From positions 11,077,501-11,141,500 of the forward strand of contig JAVHKY010000003.1 of the NCBI GenBank assembly GCA_035079385.1: a DNA stretch of 64,000 nt, in the 5' to 3' direction. Every line of letters begins with the position of its first letter. The first letter of the stretch is position 1. The stretch comes from Aspidiotus rigidus. Lineage: Eukaryota; Arthropoda; Insecta; Hemiptera; Diaspididae. A model generated the notes under the pieces. It searched no databases. It saw nothing but the letters and a program-made list of their open reading frames with translations, and was not told the origin of the DNA. Of the stretch, positions 45,505 through 56,853 are shown piece by piece. The translations under genes were made by a program, and so were the position numbers.

Positions 45505-47403
45505 CAGGGTTTCGTTTTTATTCACGGATGAAAAGCAGCTAGCCAAAAGTCGAAAGCTAAAGCCAAAGTCAGCTGTATGTTTTTTTTTTTTTTTTTTCAA
45601 GTCAAAAGCTCTAGTTTTCAATGGAAACAGCCGAAAGCCGGTTGCATTTTTCATATTTTTTCAAAGCCAAAGGTTAGGTTTGACCATCTAGCCGTGAAGA
45701 GGAGAGTTCTTCGAAAAATTTTGATCTATTTACATCTCAAGATGGGGACTTGAGGAAAAATTATGATTATTGAAATTGACTCTAGCTACGATAATATTAG
45801 ATAGCAATAACTGACGATTTCAATAAATCTCTCCCACTGTCCACGCTAAAGATAAACATATCTTGCTGACTATGAAATCTGGTCGAATTAGAGGAGTTGA
45901 ACATTTTTGAGCCTGAAAATAAAAATTTTGTTACTCAAGACTATAGAGTAGTCCTAATTTTTGAAGAAAAAATTGGATCTACCATAGAGAATTGGCTAGT
46001 CTCCAGAACTTGAGGTTGAAAAAGAAAACTTGGGCAAGTACTCATCATATTATTCGATATGATTGAAAATTTCATTTAACAAATTACACGTCATGTTCAA
46101 TTTAGCGAGACTGCTTTACGATCAACCGCAGCATGTTTATCACGCTACAGCCATTTCATAGCAACCCTGTACTACCCCTCTTCTGAAAGTAATATAATGG
46201 TCTATCGTAAACGTCGTGCATACAACTGAAAATACAAATATTTGTTTGAAAAGTTGTAAAAAATATTGACCCGTGTGAGGCAATAAAACTCATCGCGGAA
46301 AAGAAAACTACGTACAGAGAGCGAGGCAGACAGTCATTCAAGTGTACCTCGATCTATACATGGATAAGTAAGCTATAAGCATTGAAAACTACACGCAAAA
46401 GAGTAAATATTCCGTTTTATGAGAATTGTGTTCAATTTGATAAATCAACGTCCATTACAGACCTGCATTTACGCACCTCCAAAAGATCTCGCATACTAAT
46501 CACTCGAAATAATCATGTAATACTGTAGTAAAGTGTACTTACCGAAGTCTACAACTGCTTCCACAAAATACCAGTTTGTCAAACAAATTAAGACAAAGAG
46601 TACCATTTTAGCAATACATGACAAAATCATGCTGCTCGCAATTCAGGTGTATAGCAGCACCTTCATACATTGGACCTGTCAACAAACAAGAAAACGCTTT
46701 CCATTAAAATGTATATCCTATATTCTGTACACTTAATATAAAGAGCTTTTTTATAAGCTAAAGGAAGGAGGAAAACGCTTTATCAACGAAATGATGGTGG
46801 AGGAAAACCTTCATTAAAATTTATTGATTTTAAATTATTTTGTGTTAACAATTTCAAAATGTTATACTTGTTCAATATTTTTTTCAGAGTAAAGTCGATA
46901 ATAGTTCCTTTCGCTCTTTTGCTCTCGCTTCTTCATTTCTTTTATGTACATTTGAAATGAATAAAAATTCGACTTTTCCTTAGCAAAATAGGTACTTAAC
47001 TTTTTGGGCTCATGGTTTATTTTTGTTTTCTATTGTACAAACAGGAATGATTATTTTTATCCTCATGATGTTACTTGTTATCGTTATCTAATGTTACAGC
47101 AGAGTCGTTTTGAATAATCGTCTAGAATCGACTATTAGGGCAGATTTTTTCTTCGAGTGCCTTTTTTGAGATGTAAATGTATAGCTTGAATATTATCAAA
47201 ATTTTTCAGAGAACGCTCCTCTTCATAGCTGGATAGTCGAACCTAACTTTTGGCTTTGAAAAAATATGAAAAATGCGACCGGCTTTTGGCTGTTTCCATT
47301 GAAAACCAGAGCTTTTGCCTTGGAAAAACAAAAAAAAAAAAACATGAAAAATACAGATAACTTTGGCCTTAGCTTTCGACTTCTGGCTAGCAGACGTGCC
47401 CTG
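45505..47403. mobile_element. Candidate 1.9-kb element with ~230-bp inverted arms
   Basis: Left arm 45535-45765 is the reverse complement of 47160-47395, sharing AGTCGAAAGCTAA.GCCAAAG, TTTTCAATGGAAACAGCC and GCATTTTTCATATTTTTTCA. Both arms contain a homopolymer (T run at 45580, A run at 47329). CAGGG at 45505 and CCCTG at 47399-47403 may be the outer ends. The flanks TTCAGCAT and CTTTCGTT do not match, so the boundaries are tentative. The 1.4 kb between the arms shows no recognisable gene. Confidence 0.6.
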
Positions 47404-47413
47404 CTTTCGTTGA

Positions 47414-47580
47414 GGCCCGTCACACACCTGAGCTACGCCACGCGAACTACGTAGCTCGAGCCACGTAGCCCGGGATATATCACCGTGAAATATGCCGGGC
47501 TACGTAGTCTGTGACGCTCCATTTACTGTGCAGAGCGGACTACGTAGTTCGCGTGACGTAGCTCAGGTGTGTGACGGGCC
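47414..47580. mobile_element. 167-bp palindromic MITE, possible TGA target duplication
   Basis: The ends GGCCCGTCACACACCTGAGC pair over 41 bp with a single mismatch (GCC against GTC). TGA precedes and follows the element. A second, internal hairpin (CACGTAGCCCGG at 47462 with CCGGGCTACGTA at 47495) gives a two-hairpin fold. A 3-bp duplication would suit a PIF/Harbinger-type element; TIR sequence alone does not settle this. Confidence 0.85.
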
Positions 47581-47594
47581 TGAATATTTTAATT

Positions 47595-47976
47595 CAGGGG
47601 TGCACAGCTAAGCCGAATCCATTAGCCATTAGCCGTTAGCCGATCAATTTTCATCAAAAATTAGCGCCGTTAGCTAGCTAATGAAATCATGGTAGCCATC
47701 AGCTTAGCCGTCAGCCATTCAAATTGAAATTGCTAACGGTTAATATTTTCTCTTCCTCACAGCTCACCCCTCTACATTGAAGTGACCCCCACCCCTACTT
47801 TCAGGCGTTAGCTTTTAGCTCTTATCCATTAGCCAACCCATTTCGGTTCAAAATTAGCTAGCTGTTAGCTAGCCAATGAAACTGGGTTAGCCGTTAGCTG
47901 ATAGCCGAAGCCAATCAATTTGGAGGGTTAGCTTTTAGCTAAGTTTTTAGCCCATGCGATTGGCTAAGCACCCCTG
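47595..47976. mobile_element. 382-bp hAT-type MITE with 8-bp target duplication
   Basis: It begins CAGGGGTGCACAGCTAAGCC and ends GGCTAAGCACCCCTG. The 8 bp outside are TTTTAATT on the left (47587-47594) and CTTTAATT on the right (47977-47984), a one-mismatch duplication. The interior is built of GTTAGCC/ATTAGCC motifs in both orientations. There is no coding capacity. It lies 14 bp beyond the palindromic MITE at 47414. Confidence 0.9.
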
Positions 47977-47999
47977 CTTTAATTGACCCATATTCTTCT

Positions 48000-50345
48000 A
48001 ATGTTGGTTCCAATGAATCAGGAGTAAGTCCAGGTCTATCTGATGTTGGTCCAGATATATCTGACGCTGTCTTATTATGTTCGACAAGCCTACCTGAAGT
48101 CTATCTAATATTAGTTCAGGTCTACCTACGTTGCGTTGGTTCAGCGTTCAGATCTGGTGTTGGACCAGATCTTTCCCGTGTTGATTCAGTTAGATCCAAT
48201 GTAGATTCAGATCTATCTAGCCTTGAATTCGATCTTTCTGGTCTTGATTTAGATCAAGCTGGTGTTGATCAGGATCTATCTAATATTAATTAAGATCCAT
48301 CTGATAATGATTCAGATCTATTTGGTGTTGATTCATATGTATCAGATGATGATTCAGATTTATTTGGTGTGGATTCGAATCTATCTGGCGTTGAATTAGA
48401 TCTACTTGATATTAGTTCAGATCTACTTGATATTGGTTTAGGTATACCTGATATTGGTTCAAATGGATCTAGTATTGGTCCAGATCTAACTGAGGCTAGT
48501 CCAGATCTATCTGAGGTTAGTTTGGGTTGATGTTGATTTAGATTTATCTGATGTTGGTTCAAATTGATCTGGTGTTGGTCTGGATAAAAATGAGGTTAGT
48601 CTAGATCTATTTGATGTTCATTTGCGGGTTGATGTTGGTTCAGATTTATCTGATGTTGCGGTTGAAATTGATGTAGAGTTGGTCCAGATCAAAATGGGCT
48701 CAGTGTAGATCTACCTGACATTAGTTCAAGTTAATATCGGTTTAGATATACCTGATATTGATTCAAATGGATCTAATATTGGTCCAGATCTAACTGAGGT
48801 TAGTCTAGATCTATCTGATGTTAGTTCAGGTTGATGTTGGTTCAGATCTAACTGATGTTGGTTCAAATTGATCTAGTGTTGGTCCAGATAAAAATGAGGT
48901 TAGTCTAGATCTATTTGATGTTAGTTTGGGTTGATGTTGGTTCAGGTTTATCTGATGTTAGTTGAAATTGATGTAGAGTTGGTCCATATAAAAATGAGCT
49001 TATTCTAGATCTACTTGATATTAGTTCAGGTTGATGTTGGTTTAGATTTATTATTTAATGTTGATTTATATCAACCTGATATTGGTTCAAATTAATCTTG
49101 TGTAAGTTCAGGTTGATTTTGGTTCAAATTGATGTATTGGTCCAGATCAAAATGAGTAAGTCTAAATCTATCTAGTGTTAGTTCAGATTGAGGTTGGTTC
49201 AGATTTATCTGGTGTTGGTTCAAATTGATCTAGTGTTGGTCCAGATTTAAGTGAGGTTGGTCTAGATTTATCTGATTTGACTTCAGCTTGATGTTGGTTC
49301 AGATTTATCTGATGTTGTTTCAAATTGATCTGGTGTTGGTCCAGGTCAAAATGAGTAAGTCTAGTTCTATCTGATGTTAGTTCAGGTTGATGTTGGTTCA
49401 GATCTAACTTATGTTTGTTCAAATTGATCTAGTGTTGGTCCAGATAAAAATGAGGTTAGTCTAGATCTAGTTGATGTTAGTTTGGGTTGATGTCGGTTCA
49501 GATTTATCTGATGTTAGTTGAAATTGATGTAGAGTTGGTCCATATCAAAATGAGCTTAGTCTAGATCTACCTTATATTAGTTCAGGTTGATGTTGGTTTA
49601 GATTTATTTGATGTTGATTTAGATCAACCTGATATTGGTTCAAATTAATCTTGTGTAAGTTCAGGTTGATCTTGGTTCAAATTGATGTATTGGTCCAGAT
49701 CAAAATGAGTTAGTCTAGATCTATCTGATGTTAGTTCAGATTGAGGTTGGTTCAGATTTATCTGGTGTTGGTTCAAATTGAACTAGTGTTGGTCCATATT
49801 CAAGTGAGGTTGGTCTAGATTTATCTGATTTGACTTCAGGTTGATGTTGGTTCAGATTTATCTAATGTTCCTTCAAATTGATCGGGTGTTGGTCCAGATC
49901 AAAATGAGTTAGTCTAGATCTATCTGATGTTAGTTCAGATTGAGTTTGGTTCAGATTGAGGTTGGTTCAGATTTATCTGATGTTGGTTCAAATTGATCGA
50001 GTGTTGGTCCAGATCAAAATGAGGTTGGTCTAGATCTGTCTGATGTTAGTTTAAGTTGATGTTGCTTTAGATTAATCTGATAATGTTTCAAATTGATCTA
50101 GTGTTGGTCCAGATCTAACTTAGGTTAGTCTAGATCTATCTGATGTTAGTTCAGTTCGATGTTGGTTTAGATTTACCTGATATTGGTTCAAATTGGTCTA
50201 GTGTTGGTCCAGATCAAAATGAGGTTGGTGTAGATCTATCTGATATTAGTTCAGGTTGATCTAATGTTGGTTCAGATCTATCTGATGTTGATTCAGATGT
50301 ATCTGATGTTGATTCAAATCTATCTAGTGTTGATTTAGATCTACC
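48000..50345. repeat. 21-bp minisatellite with higher-order structure
   Basis: Units of 21 bp, such as AGATTTATCTGATGTTGGTTC and relatives, run for about 2.3 kb. Several subtypes are ordered: one with TTGATCTAGTGTTGGTCC, one with TCAAAATGAGGTTAGTC, one with TTGATGTTGGTTC. A longer series at about 48885-49003 repeats at 49437-49557, roughly 551 bp apart. On the minus strand, short frames read 7-residue repeats (EPTSDKS, PTLDQFE types) but do not stay open for long. Confidence 0.9.
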
Positions 50346-50349
50346 TATA

Positions 50350-53040
50350 GTGTAGGTGCTTTTTTTCACATAGTATCAAAATTAGGAGAGGATGAGAAAG
50401 ACAAATAAAGAGAAAGAAAGAGAACAAGCAGATGGTTTGAAAACCTGAAGCGAACAAGAAAATAAGACATAAAAAATAGGAAGAGCTGGGAAGGGAAGGG
50501 AGATGTGAGAAAAAAAAGAATGAATCTTCCTTTCTTCTAGGATAATGAAAATTTCAATTTACGAGTTATAGCACTCAGCATTAGAAAGAACGTTACGACA
50601 TTTATCCTACCCACATACAGTTGATGATTCAAGATTTTCTTAAGCATCCCTAACTCTTTTTATACAAATATCTCGCAGTTCTAAATTTGTTCATGTCCGA
50701 CTTTTCATGTACGTAGGTGTACGTATCGATGGTCAGAATTTTTTCAAGTCTTTACAGTAGATCCAAGCCTTTCCCTGCAGTAAATCTGCAGGGAAAGCCG
50801 ACGCAGGATTTCTTTTCCTCATAGGTTCGACAGCTAGATCTCGGGCATTTTTCGCGCATTACTGAATTAAAATGTTGGTCTTTCTAGCACTCTCCGGACC
50901 GGGCTCAGACTCGGAGATTAAATACTACATCGGCCAATTTCTCTTCTCTACAGTAAGTCAACATTCTAAAAAATTTTCATTTCACAAACATCAATATTAT
51001 CTTTCTAGATTTCACCGGTGAAAAAAATAATAATATTCGAAAACGTAACCACATCCAAACGGTGTTTCGATGATCGTCTAGAAGACGAGCGGTTTTATGA
51101 CATTAAAAGACATGTAATACTTTCTTAACAACTTTCGAGCAAAACATTACTGCCGCAGATAAGCAATTCTCGACCCCTATAATATAAACCCGAAAAAATT
51201 TTGTGAGAACGATTACCTAGCTCCTTTCGTGAGCATTAAATGACGTTCTACAGCCAAGAAAGAGAAAGCGAATGATGCAGCGATACTTTATGATCCTTTT
51301 TGTTGAAAAGAAGAAAAAAACGTGGTCTACAAATTTTCGATTAATTCTAAAACCTGGCGAATTGTTATCACTTAATAGACTGTAAAATGATTCTAATTGA
51401 ATATGTGCACACATACAAGGATTTTCGAGGGAGCGCAGTCTGCGTATACGAGTTTATACGCTTATTACCAGCAAATTAGTCTACAGGAGTAGTAAAGAGT
51501 AAACGATTCGAATTACTCGCCTAATTCAGACGCAGTGTCTGGAAAATACCGTTGAAAATCATTTCAATCCACGTATGCACTTTTTTTTTACGATCGATGT
51601 TAAAAGCGGCCCGGCTCGCAGAAATGAACTTTCATTAAGTAGCAAAAAAAGGTTCGCATAAACAGGCAAAGCTGTAGGGAAAGCTGAATTGATTTCCTGC
51701 AAAAATCAACTTAAATCCGGCCTCCGGCGACTGAAAAAAAAGAGGCGTCTGTAGCTGTAGAATTATAAAATAATTTTTTCACTTTGTGGTCGGTGTTTTG
51801 GTCTCGCTTTAATTGAAGCGAATCGGATAAAACGTGCCACATTAATCGCCTTAACGATAACAACCCTATTATATTTTTTCACTTCGGCCGATTCGTATTG
51901 TTTATACTGATAAAAAAAAAAAAAAAAGTGAGGTAAAGTATTCGATGACCATTCGTTGCAACAAAAATGCATAATTCGAACGTTCACTATCTGTGTAGAG
52001 TGCAATTTTTTCGAAACAATCGACTATTGTTCTCATCTGAATACGAGTACAAACCGGTCTTGTTCAATACGTATGCAAAATACTGCAGATTGAGAGCAAT
52101 TAAGCTTTATTTCTTGCTCGAAAGTAGATCACCGATTCGTGTCTGTCCCGGAAAATCTTCATTTGTGTGTTTACCGCCGACAGACGAAGTTATTCAGCTG
52201 CATTATACATAAACATCCGAAGACTCGAGACTTTCCTCAAGAAAGTTTCGCTCTCAGTTCGTATTCGTTTTAAAGTAAAGGTGACACTACTTCGCAATGC
52301 AAATAATGAATATTAACGATGAAAAAGTTTTGTAATTAGCCTTCGATGACAAACAGGATATTTTCCCGTCTGTTCCACACAATATCTTATTCCTTTCGAA
52401 TTTCCGTAGTATAAGCGAATTTTATCGCGAATACTTGATGTGCGTCTCGGCGGTACGAATAAAGGCTTAAATTTTTAAGCGGCGCAATCTCATGTCAACG
52501 GAGACACACGTTATTCGCTTCCGTACCAGCGAACGTTAAGTACTCGTACGAGTAGAACGTATGTACATTGATTTCCATACAAAGAATTTCCGAAACAAAT
52601 GAATGCAAATTTCGAAAAAAGAAAAATAGGAGTGAGAGAGAAACACGCGTTCGTGACTGGAAGAATAATTATTCTTATTCTTATTAGCCAATAAACTATG
52701 TCTCGTTATTAGGATCTCCGCATTATGAAAAAAGAAAAAAAAAAAACAGAACGGAAAACAACAGTAAATGCGAGGATTATGACCATTTTCGTATATTAGC
52801 ACTCATTCTTTTTTTCATGTAAGTTATTCCACATTCTTTATTTTTATTATCATTTTTTTTCCAAAGAATGTATGCTTGTTTATTTCACGGGCGGAGGACG
52901 GAACAATAGGCAAATAAATGTGAATGTGAGTCGATACACAATCATAATGTATTAACTTTCGGAACTTATAGAAGAGAAATCGACACTAAATTAAAAGAAT
53001 GACACGATGTAGTAGTAGATTACGTAGGTAACTTGCACCC
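50350..53040. other. No gene seen; unique sequence
   Basis: Purine-rich AAGAGAAAGAAAGAG lies near 50410. From 51.7 to 52.5 kb several 80-codon frames exist on both strands without recognisable content. A run of about 17 A lies near 51913. Confidence 0.5.
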
Positions 53041-53265
53041 TCTACACCACTTATGTTAAACTCATTTGGTATTATGGGCCGCATTTCAGTTTCCATTTTG
53101 CTCGGGAGCCTCTTTTAGAAAAAAATGTGGAAAACACTATACGAGCGAACACCCGTCCTATACGAAGGAACAGGAATCATTGAAAAGAAATTTTAACTTA
53201 TACAACAGGCACAGCAACATACTTCGCTTTGGCTGGAAAAACAGATCACTTATAGAACAATGAAA

Positions 53266-53360
53266 TCATCAGTCACCATTTGGATTCCAGGTCACGTTGG
53301 TCACCCTGAACATGAAAATGTTGACCGTGCATGTAAAAACTCCACATTCTATCAAAAATC
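53266..53360 (+). pseudogene. Non-LTR retrotransposon RNase H fragment
   Basis: The frame reads SSVTIWIPGHVGHPEHENVD followed by RACKN. The WIPGHVG..E.ENVD pattern is the last conserved block of the RNase H domain in I/jockey-type retrotransposons (usually WIPSHVGI.GNE.AD). Catalytic blocks upstream are not visible in this or neighbouring frames. It lies before, not after, the reverse transcriptase piece at 53632, opposite to the usual order, so the two pieces are scrambled or come from different copies. Confidence 0.7.
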
Positions 53361-53631
53361 TTTTTCTTTAGGGAGGATGGGAGTCATCACGTAAAATTTT
53401 GTGAGTTTCAAAACCTCCAAATTAAAAAAGTCCTTCGCTAAAACTCAAAATTTTGCATCTACAGAAAACCATTACTCGTATCTGGCGTCACCACAACTAA
53501 TCCAAATCATATGACAATGGCCTTTCTTCATGACAGCTCTCTCGAGACCAATACTCTTTTTACCAACCCATCCAAAACAGTGCGCCTAGATGACTCTCTT
53601 CCTAAATGCTAGCTTCCCTCTAATCGAACGC

Positions 53632-53937
53632 TCATTCGCAGACGACTTCAGTGTCTCCCGATTAATCTCCACATTCAGCGAGCAGCAAGACTATTCCGAA
53701 TAAAACCTTGAAAAGGATCCCCAAATGCTCATCCGACCGTTGATTTCTGCTAAGTTCCTTGGTCTCATTTTCGACTTCAAAACTTCCTGTATCCCCCATA
53801 TCAAAATCTTGAGAGCAAAATGTCCATTACACCTCCGTAATGGCTGTAACCGAAAACTCCTCCTTCAACTCTACAATAGTCTAATCCTTTCTCCGATTTA
53901 CACCCACTCCAACAAGACAAACATAAAAATTCAACCT
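53632..53937 (+). pseudogene. Jockey-like reverse transcriptase fragment (motif C and thumb)
   Basis: One frame reads SFADDFSV (53632 onward; the catalytic FADD), reaches TAA at 53699-53701, then continues in the same frame as KFLGLIFDFKTSCIPHIKIL and LLLQLYNSLILSPI. KFLGLIFD...WIPHI is the conserved thumb region of jockey-type non-LTR reverse transcriptases. The stretch between FADD and KFLG is too short, so about 30-40 residues are deleted. It abuts the Penelope-like sequence that starts near 53938. Confidence 0.75.
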
Positions 53938-54348
53938 CTGAGGTATCGACGCTGGCTCTTGGCGTGAACCGGTCCAGTGAAACTCCTTTGTGAGTTTCTC
54001 ACATACTTGAATAGCCAATAACATTCCATAAAATTCACCCGGGAAGTTGGTGGCTCATTAATAAATTTTTTGGAATCTATAAAGAAGAAACTCCGATCGA
54101 TATCACAACCCACGGGTCGTCTTTTTGTCCAGCTGCACATAAGATCGCTAATAGCTTGATCCATCGTCTGACTCATATTCCCTTGAGTCAGGACGCTTTC
54201 CAGAAGGAACTAGGGACAATCAAGCACCTGGCTAGAGTAAATCAGGTGAGAGTGGATATTGACTTAATGGTCCGTAGGAGGCTTATCAGAAAAAGCCTTG
54301 ATTCTACCACCTCCCTCCCCAGGGATTCACATCTAGATAGGAGGAAAC
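53938..54348 (+). pseudogene. Penelope-like element, older copy, left piece
   Basis: The translation follows the C-terminal RT region of the inserted copy: RY...TGPVKLLCEFLTYLNS, SIKFTREVGGSLIN, then DITTHGSSFCPAAHKIANS, then HIPLSQDAFQKELGTIKHLA, NQVRVDIDLMVRRRL and DSTTSLPRD. The YVDD region is destroyed and several frame changes occur. The piece stops at GGAGGAAAC (54340-54348), and the same element resumes at 56854 after the inserted copy. Confidence 0.85.
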
Positions 54349-56853
54349 CTCAAACGACGACATACTCAAAGGAGTAAAACAGACGGAGTCATTTAATTAA
54401 AGCCACAGAAATACAAAATACACCGGAGCGCTTTCGATTAAAGAACCATTGTCAACGGGTGACATGAAAGCAACTGAACCAACACCGGCCGGCAACAAAT
54501 ACTACCGAGGAAATCATGACTGAACTAGCGAGTCATCACAATGTGAATCATACTCATAAACTAGTTCAATCAACTCCTCATCAGGTATATACCTGTTGAG
54601 CACATTTAGGTTGTCGTTATTCAGATGGCGAATAATTTCAATATGTTCTAACGCGGTACGCTTGAAAACCGAGGACTCTCTATGGAGGAGGGACTCGGAT
54701 CCCTCTTTGAAACTATGGCCAGTGGTGATAAGATGGTCCGCAAATACCGAATCACCCAATTTCTTCTTTTCCCACGTCTTCCTATGCTCATCTATTCTAA
54801 TTTTGAGCTGACGTTCAGTCTCACCTATGTAGATTCCATTACAGTCATTACACTCCATTTTGTAAACCCCACTTCTTTCGACCAGTGGGATGGGGTCCTT
54901 CAGCTTAACGAACAGACTTTTTACAGTGTTAAGATTGTAATACACTGGGCGAAACCCAAATGGGCGGAGGACACGACCTAACTGGGAAGAGAATTTTCCT
55001 AAAAAGGGGAGCCTGATCCAAAGTTTTCTACTGTCAGACGCCGGATTGCGGGGGAGGGAGGTAGTGGAATCAAGCCTTTTTCGAGTCAATTTTCTATGGA
55101 CCATCAAGTCAATGTCTAAGCTGACCTCATTCACTCTGGCCAAGTGCTTTATAGTCAAAAGCTCCTGTTGAAAAGCGAGGTGACCCAATGGAATACTAGT
55201 CAACCGGTGGATATAACTATTAAAACCGGCAATTTTGTGGGCAACAGGGCAAAAAGATCTACCGTGGACAGTAATATCGGTCGAAGTATCTTTTCTATAT
55301 ACCTATGGCGAATTCATGGGCACCTTCTCTATTGGATATAGTAAGGTCCAAAAAATAAACCGCCTACTTCCAACGTGAATTTGATGGAAGGATACAAACT
55401 GTTAAGATACCTAAGAAACTCCAAAAGGAGATCTCGGTGGCCGGTCCACATGCACAAGACATCATCAACATACCTGTGCCAATAATGTATATGACTCAAA
55501 AGCCCCTGGCCAGAGGAAAAAAGATCGAGCTCAAATTTAGACATGAAAACCTCCGAAATGAAGAACCCAGAGGAGAGCCAATAGGGATACCTACCTCCTC
55601 TGGAAATTCGAAAAATTTCCCTTCAAATTTGCAAAAATTGGGAGACCAACAAATATTGAGTAAATTGAAAAATTGTGGCAGTTCTTCGTGACAGGTATTA
55701 GATTGGACCAAGAGGTCTCCCATATGCTGCATGGCAGTAGCCCTAGGGACACTCGGAAATAAGCCGACTACGTCAAGAGAGCATAGGGTAGAATCAGGCG
55801 GAAGAATGTCATTTTTGAGCTTATCAGCCAGAGAGACCGAATTCTTCACAGAGTAGGATGACTCAAAATCTACTCTAGATTTAAACCAACGGTTCAAAAA
55901 TTTTGCCAAGAAGTACGTGGGGGAAGACACAAAGGAAACGACCGGCCGCATCGGAGTGTCCTTCTTATGAACCTTAGGCAGCCCGTACAATAAGGGCGGC
56001 ACAGGGTTGGGCTCAAGGAGAAATCTTTTAAGCGAAGGGGTTTTGATAATAAATTCGCTGTTATTTATAACACGTCTAACTTCTTTAACGTGATTTGGAA
56101 AGTTAAAATCCGCATTTACCCTAGAACCACACTGGTCGAGAACGTCATAGACCTTGGAGACATAGGAGGACTTCTCCATAACTACAATGGCATTCCCTTT
56201 ATCAGCCTTAGTAATGGTTAAGCCCTCCTCCCTGACCTTCCTCTTAATCCTCTTAATCACCTCCAAAGCAAGATCATTTATCCGAGGGAGGGGGGTATGA
56301 CGAACAAGGGCAGCACAAGCTTTCTGAGTATTGACCCCAGGCCCAATTTTTATTTCGAGGTCCGCAACGACATTGGCCAAAGTGTCAGCATTATTAAGAG
56401 GGGGTAACCCGAATTTCAAGCCCTTTTCCAAGAGATTCAACTCATCACTCTCAAACTCAACATTACTACAATTTATAATACGCGGTAATTTTTTTTTTTT
56501 TTTTTTTTGGATAACGCTGACATCAATACTCACTTCCTGGACAGCGGAGGCGTTCGATTTTTGGAGGGAGCTAAGCTTTTTATTTTTCTTGCGTCTCAAT
56601 TTAGCCTCAAACGACCGGCATTTGATGTTAACCGACTTAATAAAGAGATCCAACTCACCTGGCGAGAATACATTGGAAAGTCTCGAATGGACCAACAAAT
56701 TCAACCTTGTGGTGATATTCAACTTCCCGTGCCATCTCCGCAACTCGGTGCGGATCCACTTTTCAGTCAAAAATCTCCGTCTGTTTTACTCCTTTGAGTA
56801 TGTCGTCGTTTGATGTCTTTGGTCATAATTTCGATAACCGAATTAATTCTATG
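54349..56853 (-). mobile_element. Penelope-like retroelement, nearly full length, inserted in an older copy
   Basis: The 2505-bp insert is flanked by GGAGGAAAC on both sides (54340-54348, 56854-56862). The older copy reads on across the two edges once the insert and one duplicate are removed. A perfect 38-bp inverted repeat starting CAAACGACGACATACTC lies at 54351-54388 and 56775-56812. It is 2 bp inside the 3' edge but 41 bp inside the 5' edge. Terminal repeats in inverted orientation are known in Penelope-like elements. The 3' region contains GAAAGCGCTCCGGTGTATTT (54424-54449, minus strand). Confidence 0.9.
54514..56770 (-). pseudogene. Penelope-like RT with GIY-YIG endonuclease, frameshifted
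   Basis: The first frame (ATG at 56770, 424 codons) has KADKGNAIVVM at 188-198, YGLPKVHK at 262-269, motif A SLDVVGLFPSVP at 331-342 and motif B GIPIGSPLG at 394-402. The frame then shifts near 55560; a second frame (55544-55329) holds RYVDDVLCMW, the catalytic motif C, and SIKFTLEVGG. A further shift near 55290 leads to YRKDTSTDITVHG and the last frame, ending at 54514. There GVY, CNDC, YIGET, ERQLKIRIDEH and FADH..TTGH give an intact-looking GIY-YIG domain with the CCHH knuckle typical of this group. A poly-T tract at 56490 encodes a lysine run. All catalytic motifs remain; only the frame is broken. Confidence 0.9.

Noticed and set aside
54349..56853. Hammerhead ribozyme in the ends of the Penelope-like element
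   Set aside because: Such ribozymes are known in this class, but I could not find CTGANGA with a matching GAAA and stems at either end.
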